37,300 nucleotides of DNA from Myxococcales bacterium (GCA_016794525.1 JAEUJY010000058.1:1-37300); one strand, 5' to 3'; positions 17,134 through 27,275 are shown, numbered from the stretch's first letter. Notes: a model not told the origin generated them from the sequence alone. Numbers and translations are program-made.

Positions 17134-18282
17134 TCAGCGCATGTCGTGGCCCGAGCGCCAGGTCTCGAGCAGCAGATCGAGCAGCTGATCGTCGACCACC
17201 GCGAGGTACGCGATCGCCGCGACCGCGAGCGTCACCGCCGCGACGAAGGCGAGCCGCGCGGCCAGCGCCAGCGGCCCGCGCGCGACCGCGCCGCCCAGCC
17301 ACGCCACCGCGACCCCGCCGACGAGGATGCGCTCGACCGCCGCGGCCGCCAGCGGGTTGCCGGTGCGCGCGACCAGCGCGACGCCGATCGCCACCGGCGC
17401 CAGGTACGCCACCTCGACGGGCGGCGGCCACAGCGCGCGCCCGGCCGCGCGCCAGCCCCGGCGCTGTCGCCGCAGCGTCGCCGCCGCGGCCAGCGCGAGG
17501 ATCGCCAGCGCGCCCCACGCCAGGTGCCGCCAGCGGCTGCGCGCCGCTCGGCGATCGAGCTCGGCCAGCAGCTCGGCGCGCGCGTCGGCGGCGACCGCGT
17601 CGGGCGGCGTCAGCGCGGTCAGGCGGGTCCGGGCCGCGGCCAGCGCGCCGGCGTCGGCGTCGAGGCGAGCCCGCTCGAGCTCGCCGCGGAACCGCTCGGC
17701 CGGCCCGGGCGCGCGCGCGATCGCGCGATCGAGCCAGGTCGCGGCCAGCCGCCGCTCGCCGATGCGCCCCCACGCCTGGCCCAGCCACACCGCGGCCACG
17801 AACCACGCCGGGTACGCCGGCGCGCCGTCGAGCACGGCGCCCAGCTCGGTCAGCGCCGCGTGGGGATCCTCGGCGGCGGCGGCGGCGCGCACCAGCCGCT
17901 CGTGGGCCGCCGCGACGGCGTCGAAGCGCCCGTCGGCGCCGCCGGCCGCGACCAGCGCGTCGAGCCGCGCCTGGGCCCGCCGCGCCAGCCGGCCGTCGCC
18001 GTGGTCGTGGACGATCCGCCCCCACAGCGCGCGCGCGCCGGCCAGATCGCCGGCGGCCTCGGCCAGCGCGGCGGCCTCGGCCAGCGCGTCGTCGGCCCAG
18101 CGCCCGTCGGGCGCCGCCGCCGCCAGCGCCTCGAACGCGGCCCGCGCGCCCGCCGCGTCGCCCGCGGCCAGGCGCTGGCTGGCGGCGGTGAACGCCGCCT
18201 GATCGGCCGCGTCGTCGGCCCGCGCCGGCGCGACCGCGACGACCACCAGCGCCAGCGCCAGCGCCAGCGCGCGCGCGATCAC
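17134..18282 (-). CDS. TPR-rich exported protein with C-terminal membrane segments
   Basis: A 382-residue protein with an N-terminal signal peptide (ALALALALVVVAVAPARA). Residues 25-250 are Ala-rich antiparallel helices of TPR type (for example AAFTAASQRLAAGDAAGARAAF). The C-terminal ~125 residues contain about four transmembrane segments. The soluble part should lie in the periplasm, anchored at its C-terminus. Function is unknown; it could scaffold the two proteins encoded just upstream (inference). The GTG start (18282) overlaps the stop of the metallophosphoesterase gene as GTGA, so it is the last gene of the porin-phosphatase-TPR operon. Very strong codon bias to GCG/GCC makes the sequence low in complexity. 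Confidence 0.75.
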   Translation of the reverse strand: MIARALALALALVVVAVAPARADDAADQAAFTAASQRLAAGDAAGARAAFEALAAAAPDGRWADDALAEAAALAEAAGDLAGARALWGRIVHDHGDGRLARRAQARLDALVAAGGADGRFDAVAAAHERLVRAAAAAEDPHAALTELGAVLDGAPAYPAWFVAAVWLGQAWGRIGERRLAATWLDRAIARAPGPAERFRGELERARLDADAGALAAARTRLTALTPPDAVAADARAELLAELDRRAARSRWRHLAWGALAILALAAAATLRRQRRGWRAAGRALWPPPVEVAYLAPVAIGVALVARTGNPLAAAAVERILVGGVAVAWLGGAVARGPLALAARLAFVAAVTLAVAAIAYLAVVDDQLLDLLLETWRSGHDMR

Positions 18283-19562
18283 GGCCGCGCGATCGTGAAG
18301 GCGTCGACCGCCGCGCCGGTCTCGTCGAACGCCTCGAGCGACAGCTGGCCGGCGCGGACGCGCACCACCGTCGCCGAGTGCAGGGACGCCGAGGTCTCGG
18401 TCCAGAAGTCCGAGCCGTTCTCGTACAGCTCGGCGCCGGCGCCGCCCGACACGACGTAGATCGTGCCGTCGGCGGCGGTGGCCTGGGCCTGGTTGCCGCG
18501 CATCGGCTTGGTGCGCTCGTAGTCGTGGTCGTGGCCGTTGAGCACCAGGTCGACCTGCGCCTGATCGAAGATCGGCGCCCACGCGTCGCGCAGCGTCGTG
18601 TCCGACCCGTGGCGGGTCGAGGCCGAGTAGATCGGGCGGTGGTGGTTGACGATCAGCCATGGCGCGCTGGCGTGGGCCGCCAGGTCGGCGGTCAGGAACG
18701 CGGGGATCTTACCGGTCAGGTCGTCCAGTTGCTCGGGCGTGTCGTTGACGACCACCAGGTGGGCGTGGCCGTAGTCGAAGCCGAAGTTCTCCTCGTCGCC
18801 GGGCATCGCCAGCTGCGCGTAGTAGTTGGGCGCGTTGATGTCGTGGTTGCCGTGGGCCGACACCACCGGCACCTGCGTGAACAGCGGCTCGCCGGCGGTG
18901 AAGAACGCGTCCCACTCGCGCTGCTGCTGGCCCAGCGTCACCGCGTCGCCGGAGAACACGACGACGTCGGGGCTGCGCGCGAGCAGCTGATCGACGATCT
19001 GCGCCCACACCGCGTAGCCGTCGCGGCTGTCGCCGACGGCGGCGATCGCGACCTCGGCGTCGGGGGTGGCGGTCACGTCGGGCGCGGTGCGGAACTGGTA
19101 GATCGGCGACAGGTGGCCGGCGGCGGACTCGATCTGGTAGCTGTACGCGGTGTCGGGGCTGAGCCCGCACAGGTGGGCCTCGTGCATGCGCACCACCGCG
19201 CCGTTGCCGAAGTCGGCGACGTACGTGAACGTCAGGCCCGGCGCCTCGCGATCGAGGGCCGCGCCGACGCCGAACCGGACCTTGCCGGTGGTCGTGGTGT
19301 CGTCGCCGGTGCGCCAGTCGACGACGATCGAGCTGCGGGGATCGCCGACCAGGCCGAGGTGGACCTGGCGGACGGCGGGATCGGCGCCGACCAGCGTGCC
19401 CGGCAGGCCCGGCGCCTCGGCGCCGACCCGGGTGACCATCGCGTGCGGGCAACCCGGCGGCACGATCGAGCCGCCCAGGCGATCGACGTCCTGGCGTTCG
19501 ACGACCGGGTTGCCGGCGACGCACGCGGCGAGCGGGACGAGCAGGAGCGGCGCGCGGGTCAT
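18279..19562 (-). CDS. Purple-acid-phosphatase-like metallophosphoesterase lipoprotein
   Basis: A 427-residue predicted lipoprotein; the signal ends LVPLAAC (lipobox). Residues ~55-160 form the fibronectin-like N-terminal domain of purple acid phosphatases (SSIVVDWRT..., GLSPDTAYSYQI). The catalytic domain carries the dinuclear-metal motifs in order: VGDSRDG, VVFSGDAV, GNHD, NHHRPIY and GHDHDYER. Known activity of the fold: hydrolysis of phosphomonoesters or diesters outside the cytoplasm. ATG 19562 overlaps the porin stop (ATGA), and its own stop overlaps the TPR gene. Placement after a phosphate-selective-type porin suggests scavenging of phosphate from organic esters, but no Pho box was identified. 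The first metal motif is GDSRDG rather than the usual GDxG, a small variation. Confidence 0.88.
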   Translation of the reverse strand: MTRAPLLLVPLAACVAGNPVVERQDVDRLGGSIVPPGCPHAMVTRVGAEAPGLPGTLVGADPAVRQVHLGLVGDPRSSIVVDWRTGDDTTTTGKVRFGVGAALDREAPGLTFTYVADFGNGAVVRMHEAHLCGLSPDTAYSYQIESAAGHLSPIYQFRTAPDVTATPDAEVAIAAVGDSRDGYAVWAQIVDQLLARSPDVVVFSGDAVTLGQQQREWDAFFTAGEPLFTQVPVVSAHGNHDINAPNYYAQLAMPGDEENFGFDYGHAHLVVVNDTPEQLDDLTGKIPAFLTADLAAHASAPWLIVNHHRPIYSASTRHGSDTTLRDAWAPIFDQAQVDLVLNGHDHDYERTKPMRGNQAQATAADGTIYVVSGGAGAELYENGSDFWTETSASLHSATVVRVRAGQLSLEAFDETGAAVDAFTIARP

Positions 19563-20662
19563 CGTTCGATCCGGGTGGTGAGCTGCACCAGCAAGGTGTC
19601 GTTGTGGTACGCGGCGTCGCCGCCGGTGCGGTCGCGGTCCTCGACCTCGACGATGTGCGAGCCGGTGAGCTGCAGCTTGAGGTCGTGGCCGTCGAGGTAC
19701 CAGTTGACGCCGCCGGTGAAGTAGCGCAGCGACTGATCGGGGTCGCCGGGGCGGATGATCGGCACGGTGTCGTTGCGGTCGATCTCCTCGAACCGGCCGG
19801 CCAGCTCGAGGCGCCCGGCGGCGCCCATCGCCGGCAGCAGGTAGGCGAGCTGCGCGACGACGCCGTTGGCGCGGTAGGCCTCGCGCGCGCCACCGGTGAA
19901 GGCGTGCTCGACCTGCAGGTACTCGAAGGTGCCGGACACGCCGGCCACCGCGAACGCGACGTCGGCGCCGAGCGTGGTCTGGGTCTCGACGGTGTCGCCG
20001 CTGTCGCGCCGCTCGCGCGCGAGCGACGCGCCGGCCCACGCCAGCGGCTTCGCCAGCGCCGACTCGGCCAGCGCGGCGTCGGCGCCGATCGCCCGCACCT
20101 CGAACCGCCCGGCGTACAGGAAGTTCTCGTCGACGTTGCCGCCCTGGTTGACGCCCTCGCCGTTCCACAGGCCGGCCGACAGCCGCGCCATCGGCGCGTG
20201 CGGCACCGCGACCGTGACCATCGCGCCCAGCTGACGATCGGGGGCCAGGCTGGCCAGCTCGGGCTTGTCGACGAAGCCCAGCCGGCTGTCCGACAGGAGC
20301 GCCTGGCGCGACACCGGCACCTTGAACTGGCCGGCCTCGACCCGCCACTGGCCGTCGCCGATCAGGCACCCGGCGGCCGCCACCGAGGCGTCGAGCAGCC
20401 GGAAGTCCGGCGTCAGCTCGCCCTCGAGGCTGACCGTCACGGCCACCCGGCCGATCGTGCGCTCGCCGCGGCCCACGACGCGGGCCCGGCGCACCCGGAA
20501 GCCGTTCTCGTCGAACGGCGCCACCGGATCGTTGGCGCGGACGCGCAGCTGCGGCTGCAGGTAGCCGCCGCCGTGGAGGGTGAAGCCGCCGGGGGCGGTC
20601 GCCGGCTCGGCGTGGGCGACCGCGGCGCTGGCCACGACCGCGCCCAGGAGGATCGCGCGCAC
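19559..20662 (-). CDS. Phosphate-selective porin O/P-type outer-membrane protein
   Basis: A 367-residue outer-membrane beta-barrel of the OprO/OprP type. The signal peptide is AILLGAVVASAAVAHA. It is followed by GGYLQPQLRVRANDP, then the characteristic FRVRRARVVGRGERTIG, VSLEGELTPDFRLLDA, WRVEAGQFKVPVSRQAL and later barrel strands such as RYFTGGVNWYLDGHDLKLQ. Known role of the family: anion or phosphate uptake across the outer membrane, though many members have other substrates. GTG 20662 was chosen because it directly opens the signal peptide; ATG 20740 in frame would add a long non-signal leader. It is the first gene of a three-gene unit coupled by 4-bp overlaps. The C-terminus ends in a charged LTTRIER rather than the usual aromatic residue. 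Confidence 0.85.
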   Translation of the reverse strand: MRAILLGAVVASAAVAHAEPATAPGGFTLHGGGYLQPQLRVRANDPVAPFDENGFRVRRARVVGRGERTIGRVAVTVSLEGELTPDFRLLDASVAAAGCLIGDGQWRVEAGQFKVPVSRQALLSDSRLGFVDKPELASLAPDRQLGAMVTVAVPHAPMARLSAGLWNGEGVNQGGNVDENFLYAGRFEVRAIGADAALAESALAKPLAWAGASLARERRDSGDTVETQTTLGADVAFAVAGVSGTFEYLQVEHAFTGGAREAYRANGVVAQLAYLLPAMGAAGRLELAGRFEEIDRNDTVPIIRPGDPDQSLRYFTGGVNWYLDGHDLKLQLTGSHIVEVEDRDRTGGDAAYHNDTLLVQLTTRIER

Positions 20663-20753
20663 GCCCGACCATCGCCCGGGGGCCGCGACGCGGCGGTCGC
20701 ACCTCGGTGACGGCTCGGCGACGACGCGGCTAGCGCGCATCCAGGGATGCGCG

Positions 20754-22730
20754 CTAGAGGCGCGAGCCACAGGCGCCGGTGGCGCAGTCACAGGCGGCGG
20801 GCTGGCCGCCGACCTGGCAGGTCTGGGTGATCGTGCCGTCGAGGATGAACTGCCGGACCTGGTCGAGCACGGCCTGGCGCTTGTTGACGCCGGAGTGCGT
20901 GCCGTTGTCCTCCATCGGCTGGGCGTTGGTGGTCGACGGCGGCAGCGGGCTGGGGTGCTCGTCGAGGACGGTCAGGCCCGACGTGATCGGCGCGGTGGCG
21001 GGCGGGATGCCGAACGGCGTGCGCACCGACGGGGTGATCAGCGACAGGCCCATCGTCCGCGCGACGGTCTCGGTCGAGTAGTTGTTGACCAGGCAGTCGC
21101 CGATCGCCTCCCACATCAGGATCTGCTTGGGCGGAGTGTTGGGCAGCGGGTCGTTGATGACGTTGGCCGACGTCGTGATCGGATCGTACGGCTCGAACTT
21201 CATGCCGAGCAGGTTGACCAGCAGCTCGTAGAGCAGCGGATCGGGGTAGGCGCCGGTGGCCGCGCCGCGCAGCGCCGACCACGCGATCGACCGCTCGAAC
21301 AGCATCGTCCACGCGCCGCCCGGCACGCCGAGCGCGCCGCGGGTGATCGTCGGGTCGTAGGCCATGAAGACGTTGCCCATGATCCCGCCGAGCGAGCCAC
21401 CCAGGTAGTAGACCCGGCTCGCGTCCATGATCTCGGCGCCGCCGCGCTTGAACTCGGGCGCGGTGCGCATCGGGCCGCGGATGATGTGCTCGAGCGCGAT
21501 GAAGTCGATCACCGACTGCGCCAGCTTCTCGGTGATCCACGCGCCCTTGTTGAGGTCGTTGGCGGCCAGCGCGGCGACCGTGAACTGGCGATCGGTCAGG
21601 CCGATGAAGTCGCCGCCGAAGACGACGTAGCAGTACTGATCGGCGACCTTCTGCAGGAAGTCGTCGTCGAGGTAGTCCGAGCCAGAGCCGAACAGGCCGT
21701 GGCCGAAGATCACGACCGGCAGCGGCAAGGTCGCGGTCTCGGCGCACTTGGGGATGATCGCGGCGAAGTTGGCGTCGCGCATGCCTTGCTGCGCCGGCAG
21801 GCCGGCGCCGTCGCGGCGCAGGATCGAGTCGTCGGCCTCGCCGTGGGTGAGGAAGTCGGGCGACTTGAACGTCCCGATCAACGCGCGCGACACCAGCGTG
21901 GCGTTGGCCGGCCGCTCGGTGGCGGTGAAGGTCAGGTTGGCGCCCACCGGGCCCATCGCGGTCAGCGCCTGGGTGCGCATCGTCAGCAGGTCGGCGTGGA
22001 GGAACTCGTCCGACGCGGTGTGGAAGTCCCAGGCCAGCACCAGCTCGGCCTTGGTCAGCCCGGCGGCGGTGGCCTCGGCGAAGATCGCCGGGTAGCGCTC
22101 GCGGCCGAGGCGCGGGTGCTCGTAGGCGGTGTCGTCGCGCAGCGCCGCGAACGCCGGCGGCGCGACCAGCGGGTTGCCGTCGACGTCCTTGAGCGTGTTG
22201 CGCAGAAACACCGCGTAGTGGCTGGCCGGCGCCAGCCGCACCAGCGGGCGGATGATCAGCGCGCGCTGCTTGGGATCGACGACGTTCTGATCGATCTCGG
22301 CGAAGAACGGCGCCCGCGCGTGGGTGTCCATGTTCCACAGCACGATCGGCGAGTCGGCGGCCAGCGACTTGGCCGGGTCCTCGGGCGGCGGCAGGCCGAC
22401 GCCGGAGATGCCGTTGGGCATGACCACCAGCGCCGGCGCCGACGGGGCGAAGCCGTCGAAGCGGTTGAGCGGCGCGACGTCGACGGCGGTGTTGTCGATG
22501 TTGACCGGCATCGCCTCGGCCGGCAGCGCGAGGCGGACGCCGCTGGGCGTCGCGGGATCGGCGACCTCGTAGGCCGCCGACGGCCACGGCAGGAGGCAGG
22601 TGACGCCGCCCAGCGGGTTGCACTCGGCGGCGATGCCGTCGGGCGGCGTGCCCCCGTCGTCGCCGCAACCGAGCGCGGCGGCCAGCGTCGCCGCGAACAA
22701 GGGATAGGTCAGGCTGATCGGACGCACCAT
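20754..22730 (-). CDS. VolA/virulence-factor-lipase-like alpha/beta-hydrolase lipoprotein
   Basis: A 658-residue predicted lipoprotein with signal peptide ending LAAALGC. The N-terminal part (CLLPWPSAAYEV..., then PLNRFDGFAPSAPALVVMP) matches the pattern of the bacterial virulence-factor lipase N-terminal domain, as in Vibrio VolA. The C-terminal part is an alpha/beta-hydrolase: VVIFGHGLFGSG (oxyanion loop, near residue 342) and YLGGSLGGIMG with the nucleophile Ser in GGSLGG (near 446). A late DNGTHSGV could supply the His. The extreme C-terminus is Cys-rich (CQVGG...CDC...C). Probable surface lipase or esterase; the substrate is unknown. ATG 22730 was chosen over 22748 because it opens the signal peptide. 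It is divergent from the methyltransferase gene. Confidence 0.8.
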   Translation of the reverse strand: MVRPISLTYPLFAATLAAALGCGDDGGTPPDGIAAECNPLGGVTCLLPWPSAAYEVADPATPSGVRLALPAEAMPVNIDNTAVDVAPLNRFDGFAPSAPALVVMPNGISGVGLPPPEDPAKSLAADSPIVLWNMDTHARAPFFAEIDQNVVDPKQRALIIRPLVRLAPASHYAVFLRNTLKDVDGNPLVAPPAFAALRDDTAYEHPRLGRERYPAIFAEATAAGLTKAELVLAWDFHTASDEFLHADLLTMRTQALTAMGPVGANLTFTATERPANATLVSRALIGTFKSPDFLTHGEADDSILRRDGAGLPAQQGMRDANFAAIIPKCAETATLPLPVVIFGHGLFGSGSDYLDDDFLQKVADQYCYVVFGGDFIGLTDRQFTVAALAANDLNKGAWITEKLAQSVIDFIALEHIIRGPMRTAPEFKRGGAEIMDASRVYYLGGSLGGIMGNVFMAYDPTITRGALGVPGGAWTMLFERSIAWSALRGAATGAYPDPLLYELLVNLLGMKFEPYDPITTSANVINDPLPNTPPKQILMWEAIGDCLVNNYSTETVARTMGLSLITPSVRTPFGIPPATAPITSGLTVLDEHPSPLPPSTTNAQPMEDNGTHSGVNKRQAVLDQVRQFILDGTITQTCQVGGQPAACDCATGACGSRL

Positions 22731-22828
22731 GACCGCGGACGGTACCACCGCGCCACCCGCGTGGGTGAACCAGCGTCTGCGGCGTGGCGGCGCGCACGGG
22801 CGCGATCGACTTGACCGTCACCAGGCCC

Positions 22829-22834
22829 TAAGCT
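22829..22834 (+). promoter_or_regulatory. -10-like box TAAGCT before the methyltransferase gene
   Basis: TAAGCT ends 6 bp before GTG 22841. A TTGACC at 22811-22816 lies only 12 bp further upstream, too close for a normal -35, so only the -10 is proposed. Confidence 0.35.
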
Positions 22835-22840
22835 GGGCCG

Positions 22841-23485
22841 GTGTTCGCGACCAGCCGGCTGGGGCGGTGGCTCGATGGCCGGCTGTACCGGGCGCCGCTC
22901 ACCGGCGCCAGCGCCCGCCGCTACGCCACCCGCGAGCGGCCGGCGTTCGGCGATCTCGACGAGCGGCTGGCGGCGCGCTGGCGCGCCGACCTGGCCGACG
23001 CGCGGGTCGTGCTCGACGTCGGCGCCGGGCCCGGCACCGTCGGCCGGGCGCTGCGCGCCGCCTGTCCCGGCGCCTGCGTCGTCGACGTCGAGCCCAGCCG
23101 CGACTTCGCCGCGCCGGGCCCGCGGGTGCGCGCGCGGGCCGAGCGGCTGCCGTTCGCGACCGCGTCGATCGACGCCGCGGTCAGCGTGTCGTCGATCCGC
23201 CACGTCGCCGACCGCGGCGCCGCGCTCGCCGAGCTGCGGCGGGTGATCCGCCCCGGCGGCGTGGCCTGGCTGGTCGAGCTCGATCCGGAGGCGCCGCGCG
23301 CCCGCGTCGATCGCCACGCCCAGGCGCTGGGCAGCCGGTGGCTGACCTGGGCCTTCGGCCCGCTGGTCGTCGCCACCGCGCCGCCGGCCGCGGCGATCGT
23401 CGCGCTGGCGCACGCCGCCGGCTGGGCCAGCGTCGCGCGCGACGCCGACGAGCACCAGCCGGTCTACCTGCTGAGGCTGGCGTGA
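22841..23485 (+). CDS. Class I SAM-dependent methyltransferase
   Basis: A 214-residue cytoplasmic Rossmann methyltransferase (Methyltransf_11 type). Motif I is VVLDVGAGPGTVGRAL (residues ~56-71). The acidic post-I strand CVVDVEPS, the motif DAAVSVSSIRHVADR and LRRVIRPGGVAWLVEL (motif III region) follow. The substrate cannot be assigned; the arrangement resembles small-molecule or quinone/lipid methylases. GTG 22841 lies 6 bp after TAAGCT, so a leaderless mRNA is possible. Its stop overlaps the start of the acyltransferase-like gene (GTGA), so methylation and acyl transfer may act on the same product (inference). Confidence 0.88.
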   Translation: MFATSRLGRWLDGRLYRAPLTGASARRYATRERPAFGDLDERLAARWRADLADARVVLDVGAGPGTVGRALRAACPGACVVDVEPSRDFAAPGPRVRARAERLPFATASIDAAVSVSSIRHVADRGAALAELRRVIRPGGVAWLVELDPEAPRARVDRHAQALGSRWLTWAFGPLVVATAPPAAAIVALAHAAGWASVARDADEHQPVYLLRLA

Positions 23486-24879
23486 GCGCGCTGCGCCGCG
23501 GCCGCGAGCTGGCCGCGCTGGTCGACGAGTTCGCGCCGACGGCGTGGCGGCGCGATCCGGCGTGGTGGGCGCTGCTCGGCACCGCGGCGCTGACCGAGCC
23601 GTGGGGCCAGGGCGCCACCGCGTACCTCGCGTCGGACGCCGACCCCGGGACCGACACGTTCATGGCCGCGCCGACCGCGCCGCCGCGCGACGCCAGCGAC
23701 TGGATCGCCTGGGCCGTGGCCAGCGCCCACGCCGCGCAGGCCGCGGTGGCCCGCCTCGACGGCACCCTGCCCGACCAGCCGCTGGCGGTGGCGATCGCGC
23801 GCGCCGGCGGGATCGCGCGCACCGCGCCGCTGGCGCAGCCGGGCCGGGTCGGCTTCGCGATCGGCGCGCGGGTCTGGTACGGGCAGCTCGACGGCCGCGG
23901 CCCGGCCTACGACGCCGACCTGGCGCGCGCGCTGGCGCGCACGCTGCGCGGCCAGCCATCGCAGCTCACGCTCGACGGGCCGGCGCCACAGGTGGTGGTC
24001 GCGCTCGGCGACGACGCGCCGGCGCGGCTGCGCCACGGCCACCGCCGCGCGTGGACCGCGGACGGCGGGCCGTGGCTCGGCGTGGCCCGCATGGGGCCGT
24101 ACACCGCGGTGACCACCTGCCACCTCGTCGTCGACGGCTGGGGCCACGCGCTCCTGACCCAGGCGGTCGCCGCCGCGATCGCGCCGCCGGCGCTGCGGGT
24201 CGACGCCGCCGACGTCGCGCTGCCGCCGCTGGCGACGGTGTCCGGCGAGCCGCTCGAGCTGTGCTGGGGGCCGGCGCCGGCGGTCGGCGCGGTGGCCGCG
24301 GCCTACGCGCTCGGCGTCGTGCTCCACCGGCGCGGCGATCCGCGGGCGCGGCGTTCGCCGCCGCTGCAGCTGCCGGTGGCGCCGGGCGCCGCCGACGATC
24401 CGGCGCGCTTCGCCCGGCGGGTGCGGCCGGCGCTCCTGTCGGTCCGGTTTTCGGACGGTCGGCCCGAGCCGCTGGCCGCGTTCAGCGCCCGGGCCCGCGC
24501 GGCGATCGCCCGCGAGGCCGCCGGCGCCGGCATCGCCACCCGGCTGTTGAGCGGCCTGCACGGGCTGCCGCTGCCGCTGGCGCTCAAGCGCCGCGCGCTG
24601 GCCGGCGGGCCGTCGCGGCTGACCGCCGGCCCGAGCCAGCACCTCGCCGGCGACGCCTGCCTGTCGATGCTGCGCCTGCCCGACGGCCCGGCGCTGATCG
24701 CCGCCTCGGCCCCGCCGCCGCAGATCCCGCGCAGCCGCGGCGCCGCGGTCGTGACGATCGTCCGCGCCGGCGCCGACGCGATCGCCACCGTGGCCACCGT
24801 CGGCCGCTGCGACGCGCCCGACCTGCTGCGGGCGTGGCGCCGCGAGGCGGAGGCCCTGGCCGCGCCCGCGCGCGGGTGA
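23482..24879 (+). CDS. Putative CAT-fold (HxxxDG) acyltransferase
   Basis: A 465-residue protein not assigned to a named family. Its clearest feature is TCHLVVDGWGHALLTQAV (H214 to G219): an HxxxDG motif like the catalytic His/structural Asp motif of chloramphenicol acetyltransferase, wax ester synthase and NRPS condensation domains, placed near the middle as in those enzymes. The preceding strand-rich PWLGVARMGPYTAVTT and the later DDPARFARRVRPALLSVRF also fit the two-subdomain fold. No signal peptide is seen. It is coupled to the methyltransferase by GTGA. Inference: a CoA- or carrier-dependent acyltransferase acting with the methylase on a lipid or small metabolite. Alternatively, a degenerate non-catalytic relative. 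The rest of the sequence is Ala/Arg/Pro-rich. Confidence 0.6.
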   Translation: MSALRRGRELAALVDEFAPTAWRRDPAWWALLGTAALTEPWGQGATAYLASDADPGTDTFMAAPTAPPRDASDWIAWAVASAHAAQAAVARLDGTLPDQPLAVAIARAGGIARTAPLAQPGRVGFAIGARVWYGQLDGRGPAYDADLARALARTLRGQPSQLTLDGPAPQVVVALGDDAPARLRHGHRRAWTADGGPWLGVARMGPYTAVTTCHLVVDGWGHALLTQAVAAAIAPPALRVDAADVALPPLATVSGEPLELCWGPAPAVGAVAAAYALGVVLHRRGDPRARRSPPLQLPVAPGAADDPARFARRVRPALLSVRFSDGRPEPLAAFSARARAAIAREAAGAGIATRLLSGLHGLPLPLALKRRALAGGPSRLTAGPSQHLAGDACLSMLRLPDGPALIAASAPPPQIPRSRGAAVVTIVRAGADAIATVATVGRCDAPDLLRAWRREAEALAAPARG

Positions 24880-24913
24880 CGCCGTCGCGCACCCGGCCCA
24901 CCCGCAGCGACGC

Positions 24914-24919
24914 TACAGT
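24914..24919 (+). promoter_or_regulatory. -10-like box TACAGT before the P1 peptidase gene
   Basis: TACAGT ends 5 bp before ATG 24925, with no Shine-Dalgarno in between. This suggests an own, nearly leaderless transcript. Confidence 0.35.
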
Positions 24920-24924
24920 CCGGC

Positions 24925-25809
24925 ATGGCGACGCGACGAGTCGAGCTCCCCGCAGGCGTGACGGTCGGCCACTGGACCCACGCCGAGGCCCGGACCGGGT
25001 GCACGGTGGTGCTGACCGAGGCCGGCGCGGTCGGCGGCGTCGACGTGCGCGGCGGCGGGCCGGGGACGCTGGGCACCGACGCGCTGCGCCCGGGCACGCT
25101 GGCCGATCGCACCCACGCGATCGTGCTGACCGGCCGCAGCATGTTCGGGCTCGCCGCGGTAGACGGCGTGCTGCGCTACCTCGAGGAGCGCGGCGTCGGG
25201 CTCGCGCTCGGCGACGTGCGCGTCCCGATCGTCGCCGGCGCGGTGATCTTCGATCTGTTCGTCGGCGACCGCCGCGTCCGCCCCGACGCCGCCGCCGGCC
25301 ACGACGCGTGCCGGGCGGCGGGTCGCGCGCCGCCGATCGGCGCGGTCGGCGTGGGCACCGGCGCGACGGTGGCCAAGGGTGGCGGCGGCGCCCAGGTGCG
25401 GCCGGGCGGCCTCGGCGTGGCCAGCGCGCGCGTCGGCGACGCCGTCGTCACGGCGGTCATGGCGGTCAACAGCGTCGGCGGCATCTGGGACGACGACGAG
25501 CACCGCTGGGTCGCCCCGCTGACCGCGTGGGACCAGGCCTCGCCGCTGTTCGCCGGCGCCAACACGACGATCGGCGTGGTCGTCACCGACGCGACGCTGA
25601 CCAAGGAGCAGGCCGGCCGGCTGGCGACGGTGGCCCACGACGGCATCGCCCGGGCGGTGCGGCCGGCGCACACGATGTACGACGGCGACACGATGTTCAG
25701 CCTCGCCACCGGCCAGACGACCGCCGCCTACGACGCGATCGAGGTCGTCGCCTGCGAGGTCGTCGCCCGCGCGATCGTCGCAGGCGTGCGCGCCGGCCAG
25801 CGCGGGTAG
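24925..25809 (+). CDS. P1 family (DmpA/NylC-type) self-cleaving N-terminal nucleophile peptidase
   Basis: A 294-residue Ntn-hydrolase of peptidase family S58/P1, which includes DmpA aminopeptidase, beta-aminopeptidases and the nylon-oligomer hydrolase NylC. Landmarks are VTVGHWTHAEARTGCTVVL, RGGGPGT, LTGRSMFGLAAVDGV, VGVGTGATVAKGG, AVNSVGG, and the cleavage region GANTTIGVVVTDA. By analogy with NylC, self-cleavage is predicted between Asn213 and Thr214, making Thr214 the nucleophile of the ~80-residue C-terminal chain. No signal peptide, so cytoplasmic. ATG 24925 follows TACAGT by 5 bp. It is 45 bp downstream of the acyltransferase-like gene and converges on cbs with 14 bp between the stops. 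The substrate (amide, beta-peptide or cyclic oligomer) is unknown. Confidence 0.93.
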   Translation: MATRRVELPAGVTVGHWTHAEARTGCTVVLTEAGAVGGVDVRGGGPGTLGTDALRPGTLADRTHAIVLTGRSMFGLAAVDGVLRYLEERGVGLALGDVRVPIVAGAVIFDLFVGDRRVRPDAAAGHDACRAAGRAPPIGAVGVGTGATVAKGGGGAQVRPGGLGVASARVGDAVVTAVMAVNSVGGIWDDDEHRWVAPLTAWDQASPLFAGANTTIGVVVTDATLTKEQAGRLATVAHDGIARAVRPAHTMYDGDTMFSLATGQTTAAYDAIEVVACEVVARAIVAGVRAGQRG

Positions 25810-25823
25810 CCGCGCGCGGCGCC

Positions 25824-27197
<1,374 letters not shown>

Positions 27198-27205
27198 GGC
27201 CGCGG

Positions 27206-27211
27206 ATACTA
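27206..27211 (-). promoter_or_regulatory. -10-like box TAGTAT before cbs
   Basis: TAGTAT on the minus strand ends 8 bp before ATG 27197; no Shine-Dalgarno is seen between them. Confidence 0.4.
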
Positions 27212-27240
27212 CACGCGCGGCCTCGCGGCGCCAGCGCCCC

Positions 27241-27257
27241 GGTGACGATCGCTCACC
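27241..27257. terminator. Small dyad GGTGA/TCACC between lipoprotein gene and cbs
   Basis: GGTGA and TCACC flank a 7-bp, GATC-containing centre, 19 bp after the stop of the lipoprotein gene. It could be a weak terminator or an operator near the cbs promoter; no T-run follows. Confidence 0.25.
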
Positions 27258-27275
27258 GTCGATCGCGCGCGTCGA

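Noticed and set aside
22811-22816. TTGACC as a -35 element for the methyltransferase gene (and at 34685 for the ATPase gene)
   Set aside because: The spacer to the -10-like box is only 12 bp in both cases, too short for a standard sigma-70 promoter; noted but not called.
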